Translations under genes and position numbers: made by a program | Shown: piece after piece, positions 6,506 to 14,562 of the stretch | Numbering within the stretch: the first letter of the stretch is position 1 | Layout of the letters: the number at the start of each line of letters is the position of its first letter | The notes under the pieces: generated by a model | What the model was told of the DNA's origin: nothing | Databases searched by the model: none | Seen by the model: only the letters and a program-made list of their open reading frames with translations | Assembly: GCA_023436065.1 (NCBI GenBank) | Contig: JAEZKU010000004.1 | Coordinates: 1 to 21,080, forward strand | Origin: Bacillota bacterium | Lineage (GTDB): Bacteria; Bacillota; Clostridia; Lachnospirales; Lachnospiraceae | DNA length: 21,080 bases | Reading direction: 5' to 3'

Positions 6506-6520
6506 GGGACTTGAATGGCG
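6506..6520 (+). repeat. Truncated start of a third repeat unit
   Basis: GGGACTTGAATGGCGGC repeats the beginning of units 1 and 2. It is preceded by GTTTGCCATTATT, similar to GTTTGCTGTTATT before unit 1. No closing TCAAGTCCC partner is found before 6665, so it is a remnant. I see nothing else with support in 6521-6665. Confidence 0.55.
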
Positions 6521-6665
6521 GCTGAGCATTACGGATAATACGTTAAGCGTGCCCACGTGCTGCTTCCCTCCGTTTGGTGCTAAACTTGGCATAAAATTGG
6601 CGCGTTTCTTTCGTTTACTGAGATTCGTCTATGCGTTAGTAATCACAAACACAATATAAAGTAAT

Positions 6666-7025
6666 CTACTTCTTCGCATACAGGCTCAGCCCGACGAGCA
6701 GACAGCCATGGATATAGGGCATATTCCGATCGTTGAGATATTGTTCAATTTCTTCGCTTTCCGCGCCGGGCTGTATGACGATGCACTTGAAGAGTTTGTT
6801 CATGGATTGAAGCAATCTGATTCCTTTCGCGGGATGTATGCAAAGGTCTATGATATCGATATCCTCCGGCACGTCATCGATAGACGCAAGCTCTTTGCCT
6901 ACACCATATACAGCGTAGCCCTTTTCCAGTAAGCTATGCTTGATTCTATAAGCATATTTTTCTTCGTTGAGGGTATCTCCGACGACAACAAAGCATCGCT
7001 GCTGCATGATATCTCTCAAGTCCAT
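6666..7025 (-). CDS. CoA-binding domain protein (CoA_binding_2 / YccU-like)
   Basis: A 119-residue single-domain Rossmann protein. Near the N-terminus CFVVVGDTLNEEKYAYRI provides the nucleotide-binding turn. A KGYAVYGVGKE strand-turn follows, then a DIIDLCIHP segment and the family signature IQPGAESEEI, then a closing GCLLVG. Stand-alone members of this family bind CoA or a similar nucleotide, but their biological role is largely unknown. The start at 7025 is selected because AAGGAG lies seven bases upstream; a TTG at 7043 is inside that ribosome site. It is separated from the upstream coiled-coil gene by about 170 bases containing a hairpin, so it is probably a separate transcript. Confidence 0.82.
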   Translation of the reverse strand: MDLRDIMQQRCFVVVGDTLNEEKYAYRIKHSLLEKGYAVYGVGKELASIDDVPEDIDIIDLCIHPAKGIRLLQSMNKLFKCIVIQPGAESEEIEQYLNDRNMPYIHGCLLVGLSLYAKK

Positions 7026-7109
7026 CACAATTCTCCTTTTCAAAATCGGATAAGTAATTTACTTTCGGCACGATTTCCGGCTTTTTTCCCGGTTATATAC
7101 CGGCAAAAA

Positions 7110-7160
7110 TGCACCCCTTCTGTTATTCAGTGTATCATACTGTCTAACTTTTGGGGTGCA
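7110..7160 (-). terminator. Long-loop hairpin, possibly derived from an IS end, acting as terminator
   Basis: TGCACCCC (7110-7117) and GGGGTGCA (7153-7160) form an 8-bp perfect inverted repeat around 35 bases. On the minus strand the stem is followed by TTTTTG, so it can terminate the coiled-coil gene. The right part, TGTCTAACTTTTGGGGTGCA (7141-7160), resembles from memory the terminal repeats of IS3-group insertion sequences. The opposite arm diverges after the first eight bases and no transposase is present. The terminator role is plausible; the IS origin is speculative. Confidence 0.5.
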
Positions 7161-7194
7161 CTTCATCCTCAGAGCGGGGTGCCTCTATTTTATA

Positions 7195-8100
7195 CTACAC
7201 CGGACAGTCTGTTTTCGGTTTAATTTCAGCTTCCGTTATCCTTTCCATGCACTGCTTTGTTAAATTGAAATTCTCTTCGAGCCTCTTAATACATTGCAGC
7301 TGATCATTTAACATTCCCTGATAACGGCCTATCAACATGTTTCGTTCTGTATCCCAGCGTTCTTGTTGCTTTTCCAACTTTTTATCCCGTAAGTCTTTAT
7401 CCTGCTCTAACTGCTGTACGGTGTTTTGGGCTAATTGATATTGAAGCTCCAATGATGTATATCTTGCATGCAACTGCTTTAGTTCTTCCGCCCGTTCGCA
7501 ATTTACGGATTCCAGAGATTCTAACTGAATAAATTGTTGTGAGTATTGGTCACGTAATGCAAGTAATGCCTGATTTAATTCTTCTTTTACGGCATCATAT
7601 TCCCTTAACCTGCTGCGAAGCATATTCAGCTCTTCTTCTAAGTTATCAGTTTCAGCTTGATTCTTTTTGAATTCCTTAAGTTCATTGACTAGATGAACAT
7701 TCTCCTGTTCTATTAAAGTATATTTTTTTGAAAGATCACCGAGTTCCGTTTTAAAGTTCGTTTCCAACCTTTTCATGTCTTCGTATTGATTCTTTGGTAA
7801 TGTAACTAAACCCCGGCTTTCAATATAACGTTCACATAGTTCGGGTATATTATTAAGCTTACGCTTGGCTGCGCGTACAAGTTCAATTTGCTCATCTCGT
7901 TCACGAGTCATTGCAATCAAGCTCATGCGCATTTCTTCAAATCTCTCCTGATATACAGCCTCCATATTTTTTAAACGCGTATGAAGCTTTTCTACATACT
8001 GATCAACATCTTTTACGCGATAAGCGCCCATGTGCTTTTTTACGCCTTCTTCAAGCACTTGTCCTTCTCTTATATGTTCAACGAAGTTTTCAGCAGCCAT
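7195..8100 (-). CDS. DivIVA-like coiled-coil protein
   Basis: A 301-residue, almost entirely helical protein. Residues about 20-40 (KKHMGAYRVKDVDQYVEKL) resemble the DivIVA/GpsB N-terminal lipid-binding segment, with a GAYR turn followed by VDQYVEKL in place of the usual V-D-x-F-L. From about residue 40 to the end there is heptad-rich coiled coil with many Glu, Gln, Leu and Lys. No membrane segment is seen. DivIVA-type proteins mark curved membranes and poles and recruit partners. The start at 8100 is chosen because GAAGGAAG lies about eight bases upstream; the ATG at 8118 is upstream of that site. It follows the Tad operon after a 370-base gap on the same strand. A DivIVA relationship is moderately likely; a generic coiled-coil scaffold is the alternative. 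Confidence 0.6.
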   Translation of the reverse strand: MAAENFVEHIREGQVLEEGVKKHMGAYRVKDVDQYVEKLHTRLKNMEAVYQERFEEMRMSLIAMTRERDEQIELVRAAKRKLNNIPELCERYIESRGLVTLPKNQYEDMKRLETNFKTELGDLSKKYTLIEQENVHLVNELKEFKKNQAETDNLEEELNMLRSRLREYDAVKEELNQALLALRDQYSQQFIQLESLESVNCERAEELKQLHARYTSLELQYQLAQNTVQQLEQDKDLRDKKLEKQQERWDTERNMLIGRYQGMLNDQLQCIKRLEENFNLTKQCMERITEAEIKPKTDCPV

Positions 8101-8118
8101 ACCAATCTTCCTTCTCAT

Positions 8119-8468
8119 TTATTGTATTGTCAGTTTATAGCCCAGTTCAATGTTATTGAGTAAAGCAATCCCTGATTGAGTTTCCAATATGTGGTATGTG
8201 TCTTATACCATCCGACTTATTTTGCCGGGTGACAGTGTTGTTATTTTTCATACAACATTGCCTTTTGATAAGTATACTATATCCATCGAAAAACGCACAT
8301 AAAATGTGTACCTGTTTGCACAAAGGTATAAAAAGCGCTTCGTTGCTCTGAATGCTTTTTTCCCATCAACCCCATCAAACGCTTAAAAACGCTATTTGCT
8401 CCCGATACAGTATCGTATTTAAGATTACCACCGTACTAAATCATTTTCATATTTTAGCATTCTACTCG
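8119..8468. other. Intergenic region between tadC and the DivIVA-like gene
   Basis: About 350 AT-rich bases with no credible gene. It contains the likely tad operon terminator (8330-8361), a TATACT -10-like box (plus-strand AGTATA at 8271-8276) without a convincing -35, and two small hairpins (TGTTGT/ACAACA near 8236-8257; GGTAT/ATACC near 8192-8209). I do not recognise a riboswitch. Confidence 0.5.
8330..8361 (-). terminator. Probable terminator of the Tad operon
   Basis: AAAAAGC (8330-8336) pairs with GCTTTTT (8354-8360), with an inner TTC/GAA step. The minus-strand 3' arm ends in a T-run. It lies about 110 bases past the tadC stop. The stem is mostly A-T, so confidence is modest. Confidence 0.45.
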
Positions 8469-9395
8469 CTATTTCTTTGCAAAGAGATTGATTACCAAAG
8501 GCCCCAATAATATGACGAATATTACCGGAAATATAAAAAACACTGTCGGCATCATCATTTTAATAGGTGCTTTTGCTCCTTTTTCTTGTGCTTGCTGCCT
8601 GCGGTTCACCCTGAGCTGCTGTGCCTGCGTACGCAGCACGTTTTTAATCGGTGTACCGAATTGTTCCGCTTGAATTAAAGCTGATGCAAATGTTTGCAGT
8701 TCAGCTACGTTGGTTTGCTGCACCAGTGCGGCAAGTGCGTCTCGCCTGGTTCTGCCCATTTGCACCTCCCTATGCATTTGAGCAAATTCATCGATTAAAG
8801 GCCCGTTGAATTTTTCAATGATGAGCAGCAACGCCGCATCAAAACCCAAGCCCGCTTCAATACTCACACTTAGTACATCAAGTACATTTGGCAGTTGGTT
8901 TTGAATTTTTTGCTGCCTTGATTTTATTCGAGCTTTTAGAATATATCTTGGAATTAGAATCGCCATCATGGCAGCTGATAGAAGAATTAGGACTTTTATA
9001 ACTTCATCCGTTTTTATCTGAATCGCTATATAGGTAAATATAGATAAAACAGCTACTGTACAAATCATCCGCAATAAAGAAAACTCTCCCGCTGATATCT
9101 TCATGCCTGCAAGTCTCATTTCATTCTCAAGCCTTTGGTTTGCCTCTTTTTGCTTTGCTGAGCCGGGTTTTTCTTTTATTAATTTTGATAGCGATATCCG
9201 CAGCTTCTCCCACACAGGCACAAAAAACCTTTTAAAAAAGCTTTTTTGCAATTCTTCATCATAAACAAAACGATCCGTGCCGCTTATCTGCTTTAACTGC
9301 TGTTTCTTTACAGCCTCTATTTTAATAGTATCCGAGAATAAGCAAAGGGAGATTAGAAATGCCATTGCAGCACAGCTCAAAGTAAGTAACAACAT
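8469..9395 (-). CDS. tadC: Tad pilus inner-membrane platform protein TadC (type II secretion F domain)
   Basis: A 308-residue member of the GspF/TadC family. A hydrophobic N-terminus is followed by a basic cytoplasmic region. A membrane pair lies near 110-150. The T2SSF domain (about 165-290) has QLPNVLDVLSVSIEAGLGFDAAL, an MHREVQMGRTRRDAL helix, and ends in a strong TM (MMMPTVFFIFPVIFVILLGPLVI). It pairs with TadB to form the membrane platform that couples the TadA ATPase to Flp pilin assembly. A good ribosome site (AGAAGGGAGAT) precedes the ATG. It is the last gene of the operon, 15 bases after tadB. Confidence 0.93.
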   Translation of the reverse strand: MLLLTLSCAAMAFLISLCLFSDTIKIEAVKKQQLKQISGTDRFVYDEELQKSFFKRFFVPVWEKLRISLSKLIKEKPGSAKQKEANQRLENEMRLAGMKISAGEFSLLRMICTVAVLSIFTYIAIQIKTDEVIKVLILLSAAMMAILIPRYILKARIKSRQQKIQNQLPNVLDVLSVSIEAGLGFDAALLLIIEKFNGPLIDEFAQMHREVQMGRTRRDALAALVQQTNVAELQTFASALIQAEQFGTPIKNVLRTQAQQLRVNRRQQAQEKGAKAPIKMMMPTVFFIFPVIFVILLGPLVINLFAKK

Positions 9396-9410
9396 TATTC
9401 TATCTCCCTT

Positions 9411-10334
9411 CTAATACTTAATCGTAACAATTTTCTTGATTAGCAAAAAGCCGATGACCTCCATGGCAACACAAGTGCACAGCATGCCTACGCCTAAAGA
9501 TGTTTCAAAAAAAGATTCTATATAACTCGGATTTATCAGCATCAGCATTCCGGCTATACCTACAGGAATAAGCGCTACTACAATGCTGCTGATACGACCG
9601 GTGGCTGTCATGACACGAATATCCTTCTTCAGTTTTAGGCGCTCTTTTATTGTGACGGATATATTATCCAATATTTCCAACAAATTTCCCCCAACCTGTC
9701 TTTGTATCTGTACTGCAGATACTGTAAGCATCAGATCTGTACTTTTTACACGCGTTACCATATTGCCCAATGCATCGTCCATGCTGTTGCCAAACTGTAT
9801 CTCCTTAACAGTACGCGAAAATTCCTTTGCTATCGGATCCGGCATTTCCGTAGCGATTATTGACATCGCCTGTTGAAAACCTAATCCCGATCTTAAGCAG
9901 TTGCCAATCAAAAGCAAGGCATCTCCAAGTTGTTCTTCAAACAGCATCAGCCGCTTCTTTTTCGCCCTTATAACGAGGATTGGAGGTGTTATCAGAAAAA
10001 TGGCAAGTACAGCTAAAACGGTGATGATATGCGCACCGGAAATCGCTAACGCACCACCGGGTATTATGATTCCCATAAACCAAAGGGTGAGGAACTCTTC
10101 CGGCCGCATTCTGATGCCGGACATACTCAATTCTTCTGAAAATGCTTTAGAAACAGGTATTTTGCTTTTCTGTTTTTTTACTATCTGTGCCGGCTTGAAT
10201 AAATCAACCTTGCCAAATAGTGTCTGAAGGCGCTGCCTAAAATAAATCTTATCCTTCAGTGCAAGCGAGAACAAAATGTATGCTGCAAAAAAAGCAAAAA
10301 CGGAAACTGAAATTGTCAGCAGCAGTATTTGCAT
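9411..10334 (-). CDS. tadB: Tad pilus inner-membrane platform protein TadB (type II secretion F domain)
   Basis: A 307-residue paralogue of TadC. The N-terminal membrane helix is followed by a basic loop and a TM pair (about 85-125). The T2SSF domain contains QLGDALLLIGNCLRSGLGFQQAM, VKEIQFGNSMDDALGNM and QRQVGGNLLEILDNIS, and C-terminal TM segments follow. The SGLGFQQA and QVGGNLxxxL sequences are hallmarks of the TadB subgroup. It acts in the cytoplasmic membrane with TadC and the TadA ATPase. AAAAGGGGAAG precedes the ATG. It lies 26 bases from the tadA stop, in one transcription unit. Confidence 0.94.
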   Translation of the reverse strand: MQILLLTISVSVFAFFAAYILFSLALKDKIYFRQRLQTLFGKVDLFKPAQIVKKQKSKIPVSKAFSEELSMSGIRMRPEEFLTLWFMGIIIPGGALAISGAHIITVLAVLAIFLITPPILVIRAKKKRLMLFEEQLGDALLLIGNCLRSGLGFQQAMSIIATEMPDPIAKEFSRTVKEIQFGNSMDDALGNMVTRVKSTDLMLTVSAVQIQRQVGGNLLEILDNISVTIKERLKLKKDIRVMTATGRISSIVVALIPVGIAGMLMLINPSYIESFFETSLGVGMLCTCVAMEVIGFLLIKKIVTIKY

Positions 10335-10360
10335 GTTTACTTCCCCTTTTCAATGCGATT

Positions 10361-11689
10361 TCATATAAACCAGTCTTCGTATACCGCAACGCCATTGCTT
10401 CGAATTTTTTCTAAGCATTGGGGCCGTATACCACTGCTTTTGAAACGCCCCTTAAATTTACCTTGGCTATCCAACTGGCCCTGGGTTTCGTACACAAAAA
10501 TGTCCTGCATACTTATAATATCGCCTTCCATACCTGTTATTTCCGTAATGTTGGTTATGCGGCGCATACCATCTTTGTGTCTGGTCTGCTGTACTATAAT
10601 ATCTATCGCTGAAGCAATCTGGTTCCTTATTGCAATCAAAGGCAATTCAATGCCCGCCATCATTACCATGGTCTCAAGCCTTGACATCGTGTCTCTTGGG
10701 GTATTCGCGTGCGTCGTTGTCAAAGAACCGTCATGGCCTGTATTCATAGCTTGCAGCATATCTAACGCTTCAGAAGAACGCACTTCTCCTACGATGATTC
10801 TATCAGGCCTCATTCTTAACGCATTTCTTACAAGATCTCTAATTGTGATTTGTCCCTTGCCCTCGGTATTAGAAGGGCGGCTTTCAAGTATTACTACATG
10901 CGATTGCTTTAATTGCAATTCTGCAGCATCTTCTATGGTTACTATTCTTTCATCCTCAGGTATAAAGCCTGAGAGCACATTCAGTAATGTTGTTTTTCCG
11001 CTACCGGTGCCTCCCGATACGATTACATTTAAGCGTCCTCTTACGCAGGCTTCAAGAAAGCTGACCATCTTAGGCGACATAGAACCAAAATCAATCAGAT
11101 TCTGTGCTGTAAAAGGTTTTTTTGAAAATTTCCTTATCGTCACAACAGGACCAACAAGCGAAATCGGCGGAAGTATCACGTTTACACGTGAACCGTCTTT
11201 CAGTCTTGAATCTACCATAGGGCTGGCCTCGTCAACATGCCTGCCCACTTGCGATACGATACGCTCAATAATATTTAACAGATGAGCCTGATCCCTCAGT
11301 GCAACATCTACTTGCTTAAGCTTGCCCTGTGTTTCTATATATACTTGATTCGGGCCATTCACCATTATTTCAGTAATAGAAGGATCGGACAACAGTGGTT
11401 CTAAGGGTCCGTACCCCATTATATCGTCATAAAGCTCGTTTACTATCCTGCTGCGTTCTAATCTCGGGATATTCTCCCCTTCGAGTTGTATGATCTCCTC
11501 CAGCTTTTCTCGTACCTTTTGAGGATTTGTATCTTTTTCGTCGTTCAAAGATTCTATCGTGCCGGTACGCACGCGTTCCTTGGCAAAGACGTATGCATCC
11601 GGAGAATGGGTTTTTGCAGTTACCTCCTGTGTACCTTGAACGACAGGCGAATCGCCGCGCTGCTGCTCGAGACGCTTTAATAAACTCAT
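10361..11689 (-). CDS. tadA: Tad pilus assembly ATPase TadA/CpaF
   Basis: A 442-residue secretion-type ATPase. The N-terminal domain contains YGPLEPLLSDPSITEIMVNG (about 92-112), a CpaF/TadA signature. The RecA-like domain has Walker A GGTGSGKTT (226-234), an Asp box TIEDAAEL (251-258), Walker B RIIVGEVR (297-304) and a His box GHDGSLTTTHA (318-328). All catalytic residues expected for an active hexameric ATPase are present. It powers Flp pilus polymerisation from the cytoplasmic side of TadB/TadC. The ATG overlaps the cpaE stop codon in an ATGA (11686-11689), so the two are translationally coupled. Confidence 0.96.
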   Translation of the reverse strand: MSLLKRLEQQRGDSPVVQGTQEVTAKTHSPDAYVFAKERVRTGTIESLNDEKDTNPQKVREKLEEIIQLEGENIPRLERSRIVNELYDDIMGYGPLEPLLSDPSITEIMVNGPNQVYIETQGKLKQVDVALRDQAHLLNIIERIVSQVGRHVDEASPMVDSRLKDGSRVNVILPPISLVGPVVTIRKFSKKPFTAQNLIDFGSMSPKMVSFLEACVRGRLNVIVSGGTGSGKTTLLNVLSGFIPEDERIVTIEDAAELQLKQSHVVILESRPSNTEGKGQITIRDLVRNALRMRPDRIIVGEVRSSEALDMLQAMNTGHDGSLTTTHANTPRDTMSRLETMVMMAGIELPLIAIRNQIASAIDIIVQQTRHKDGMRRITNITEITGMEGDIISMQDIFVYETQGQLDSQGKFKGRFKSSGIRPQCLEKIRSNGVAVYEDWFI

Positions 11690-12819
11690 TTCTTACCCCT
11701 TTTCTTATCGCCTGTCCAATGCGACATGAGCCTTTGCACCGCAACAGAAATAGGGGTTTTCGGTGAGCCTGTTACAAAGGGGATGCCTCTTTGCATACTC
11801 ATCCTTGCAGTCTTACAGTCCTCCGGTATAACCGAAAATATTGGTGTTTCCAGAACACGTTCAAAATCTTTGTGAGTCAGCGAGCTTTTATAATCCGCAT
11901 TTAATACCAGTTTTACCTTATCTTCCTGCTGAAGCGTACGCAAAATGTTAACGACCAACTTAGCTGAGCGAAGATTAGGAATGTCCGGTCTAGATACTAT
12001 AAGAATATCGTCGGAATTTTCTAATGCCGCCAATGTGCAGTCTGACAGATTACTTGGCAGATCTAAAATTATATAATCATAATAAGGCCTCATTTGGTTG
12101 ATCAGCATTTCGACATGTGAAGCCGTAACATATTCCGCATATTCAGGCACTGAAGGTGAGCATAAAATACTCAACCCGCTTGAATGCTGCATGCTGAAAC
12201 TTTTAATATCATCTATTGTGAATGTATTTTTTTCCTGTACCAATTCAGCTATTGTATCCTTGGCCGTAACGTTCAAAAAAAGGGAAGCATCTCCGAAATT
12301 CAGGCTTAAATCTATAAGAGCAGTTCTTTGTAAGTTATGCGCGAATGCGACCGCCAGATTAACAGCAACAGTGGTTTTACCCGAACCGCCTTTACCGCCG
12401 TAAACAGAAATAACCCTTGGATCTCTGCCGTTTTCAACCGTACGGCATTGCTCAAATTGCGCCGCATGTACCAAAGATGTTTTTAATTTTTCGGCATCCT
12501 CAAGCTTAATGACGGTCCTAATTCCCGACCGCATGGCAGTATGAATTAGATTGATATCCATATTCGAAGTGAGCAAAACAACCGCACAGCCTGGAAAACC
12601 CTGATAGATCCCCTGAGCAATATCCATAATGCCGGGAATATCCTTATCCTGGGCCAGCAACACCGCATGCGGCGCGTAACCTTTTACTTTGGAAAGTAGA
12701 TTGGGTCCCATATCTGTAAATCCGACGATTGCAATTTCATCATCATTAGAAAGCTTCTGGCGGATTAACAGGCGAAGCTCCTCATTGTTTGCAGCTATCA
12801 AAATCTTATATTTAGGCAC
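11686..12819 (-). CDS. cpaE: Tad pilus localisation/assembly ATPase CpaE/TadZ
   Basis: A 377-residue two-domain protein. Residues 1-120 form a receiver-like domain, but the usual phospho-acceptor position reads AVLLAQDKDIPG instead of VLLDxxMPG, so it is probably a pseudo-receiver. Residues about 135-377 form a MinD/ParA-type ATPase with a deviant Walker A, GGKGGSGKTT (141-150), a LIDLSLNFGDAS segment and an IILDLP Walker B. CpaE/TadZ proteins place the Tad machine at the pole or another site. A GTG start at 12819 is chosen because AAGGTGG lies six bases upstream; the open frame extends to a TTG at 12861 but overlaps cpaB there. It lies between cpaB and tadA. Confidence 0.92.
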   Translation of the reverse strand: MPKYKILIAANNEELRLLIRQKLSNDDEIAIVGFTDMGPNLLSKVKGYAPHAVLLAQDKDIPGIMDIAQGIYQGFPGCAVVLLTSNMDINLIHTAMRSGIRTVIKLEDAEKLKTSLVHAAQFEQCRTVENGRDPRVISVYGGKGGSGKTTVAVNLAVAFAHNLQRTALIDLSLNFGDASLFLNVTAKDTIAELVQEKNTFTIDDIKSFSMQHSSGLSILCSPSVPEYAEYVTASHVEMLINQMRPYYDYIILDLPSNLSDCTLAALENSDDILIVSRPDIPNLRSAKLVVNILRTLQQEDKVKLVLNADYKSSLTHKDFERVLETPIFSVIPEDCKTARMSMQRGIPFVTGSPKTPISVAVQRLMSHWTGDKKRGKK

Positions 12820-12847
12820 ATTTACCACCTTATAAAACGTAGTTCGT

Positions 12848-13558
12848 TCAATTTGAAACAACGGATGTTGTTTTTTCTGGATAATCCGAAGGATTAACTA
12901 TTTTTTCATCAAGGATTGGTCTGAGTACAAGAAGCAGTTTGCCGGTTGTTGCAGCATAATTGATGAGTACCACTTGTTCGGGGGTAGCGGCTATCGTGAC
13001 GGTCCTGTAGCCTAGTTTTTCGGCTTCACTTTGAAGGCCGGTCCCCGTTTCAAGCACCAGCAGATTTTCAACAAGTACAGTTGAAATTGTATAACTTGCG
13101 CCTGTCTCATCGGTCTTAAGCATACTGCTTATTACATCTACACGGTCTCCTGTTTTGATATAACCCGATACACCGGTTATATCATCAACACCTATGGAAA
13201 TTGCTCGATATCCTTCTTCCAGTACGTAAGAAAGCGTTTCCTTTTCCGCGCCTTTGCCGGACAGATTTGCGTGAAAAACCTGTTCGCCGGCAAATATCGG
13301 ATACTTTGCAATCGTTCCCGCAACCTGCTTAATATCGGTTGCCGCACTTGCGCTTATACTTTGAACGGGAAGTGTGACGAGCATAACCATATCGTCAGTA
13401 ATAAGTGTGTTGGAAGGAATTTCAACTACAGCAATTACGACATTCCCCATAGGCGTTGCCTGTACCTGTGCTTGCTTCTGCAGCGAATCTGCAAATGAGT
13501 ACACTGCGATACCCACAACAAGGGCCATAAGTATAGATAATATATAGACCTTTTTCAA
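12848..13558 (-). CDS. cpaB: Flp pilus assembly protein CpaB/RcpC (SAF domain)
   Basis: A 236-residue protein with an N-terminal membrane anchor or signal (about 5-24). A SAF domain follows (VVIAVVEIPSNTLITDDMV, about 40-58), then a RcpC/CpaB domain with AISIGVDDITGVSGYIKTGDRVDVI. The family is periplasmic in diderms, where it supports the secretin. In monoderms without a secretin it probably supports the pilus exit path at the wall. The start codon is TTG, placed five bases after AGGAGGGG, so the rare start is well supported. Sixteen bases separate it from the tadG-like gene. Confidence 0.92.
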   Translation of the reverse strand: MKKVYILSILMALVVGIAVYSFADSLQKQAQVQATPMGNVVIAVVEIPSNTLITDDMVMLVTLPVQSISASAATDIKQVAGTIAKYPIFAGEQVFHANLSGKGAEKETLSYVLEEGYRAISIGVDDITGVSGYIKTGDRVDVISSMLKTDETGASYTISTVLVENLLVLETGTGLQSEAEKLGYRTVTIAATPEQVVLINYAATTGKLLLVLRPILDEKIVNPSDYPEKTTSVVSN

Positions 13559-13573
13559 GAATTCCCCTCCTAA

Positions 13574-14560
13574 TTATTCAACAAGGCGTACTTTGTAAAT
13601 GCCGTAATCCCCTGTTCCTCCTAAACTACCGGCGGCTTGTCCATCATTTGTAAGCAATGTGACCTTCGATGCAACGATTTCACCATATCCGTTAGCCGAT
13701 TCCAGTACGAACGGTATGAACCCTTCCACTTTCACGCTACTGCTGTTGACCATTGTGTAGGCGATGATGGTTATAACCCTCGGACAATCGTTTTCAAAGT
13801 GATCTATCGTACAACCACCCTGACCGGGAAAGTGCGTGCACTGATTATATCTGGTTAAGAATGCACTTGTTGTCGGACCTGCCATATTACCCGGTTCTAT
13901 GGGAAGTACGGTACCGGAGATAAGCTCACCACCGTATCCGAAAGCAAGCCATGATTCAAAATCCTTTGCTCCGCCGCCTTTCACCCCGTCCAGGTCCAAG
14001 GCTCCGAAAAAGCTGCCGCTGCCGTCGCCGCCGCCATATTTTATGATTACATGCTGTCCTTGACACTCTGTTAAAACAGTTGAAAGCCGCCCCGTTTCGA
14101 TACCCAGCGGCACAGCAGCATCAGTAGATGTCACAGGGGTTAATAAAGTTTTCGCACTTTTATATACGGTAGTGTCATCAATGCCTATTATAGGACCAAA
14201 ATAATATGGAACATTGCTGGAAAGATTCACTTTAACTCCGTAATACTTGTCAGAATACACATCTGTTAATTCCACAGACAAAACAATACTCGGATCGAAG
14301 CCGTTTTTTTGCACATATTCTAGCGCGGTTAATTGCACTTGTTGAATAGCGCTGCTGTCAGAAAGAGAAACCGGCAGCTGCATCCCGGCAGCCAACGCCG
14401 CGGAGTCTGCAGCAGTCTGCACGTTACCGGCTTCGACATATGCCTGCCCCAAATCTATCACCAAGCCGCTTACGGACAGCACAATGATTAATGCCACTGC
14501 TGCTAATACTACGACTGAACCGTTTTCTTCTTTAAGTACCTTTTTTAACGCGGATAACAT
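13574..14560 (-). CDS. TadG-like pilus-associated protein with TadE/G N-terminus
   Basis: A 328-residue protein. Its N-terminus (NGSVVVLAAVALIIVLSVSG, about 13-32) is a prepilin-like hydrophobic segment, followed by GNVQTAADSAALAAGMQLP, the motif of Flp-assembly TadE/G-like proteins. The rest is predicted extracellular and beta-rich. It contains a glycine-rich segment (KYGGGDGSGSFFGALDLDG) and several cysteines (NQCTHFPGQGGC and NDC) that could form disulfides. TadG-type proteins are anchored minor components of the pilus apparatus. It starts three bases after the tadE stop. The TadG von Willebrand domain seen in Proteobacteria is not evident, so the symbol is left blank. Confidence 0.85.
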   Translation of the reverse strand: MLSALKKVLKEENGSVVVLAAVALIIVLSVSGLVIDLGQAYVEAGNVQTAADSAALAAGMQLPVSLSDSSAIQQVQLTALEYVQKNGFDPSIVLSVELTDVYSDKYYGVKVNLSSNVPYYFGPIIGIDDTTVYKSAKTLLTPVTSTDAAVPLGIETGRLSTVLTECQGQHVIIKYGGGDGSGSFFGALDLDGVKGGGAKDFESWLAFGYGGELISGTVLPIEPGNMAGPTTSAFLTRYNQCTHFPGQGGCTIDHFENDCPRVITIIAYTMVNSSSVKVEGFIPFVLESANGYGEIVASKVTLLTNDGQAAGSLGGTGDYGIYKVRLVE

Positions 14561-14562
14561 AT

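Noticed and set aside
6078..6515. CRISPR array
   Set aside because: The repeats are long, palindromic, differ internally, and lack regular spacers or cas genes.
8119..8468. A second riboswitch upstream of the coiled-coil gene
   Set aside because: Small hairpins and a GGCAAAATAAG stretch were checked, but no conserved aptamer core could be recognised.
10329..11285. 318-codon plus-strand frame
   Set aside because: It is antisense to tadA, which has all ATPase motifs. The antisense product has no domain or ribosome site.
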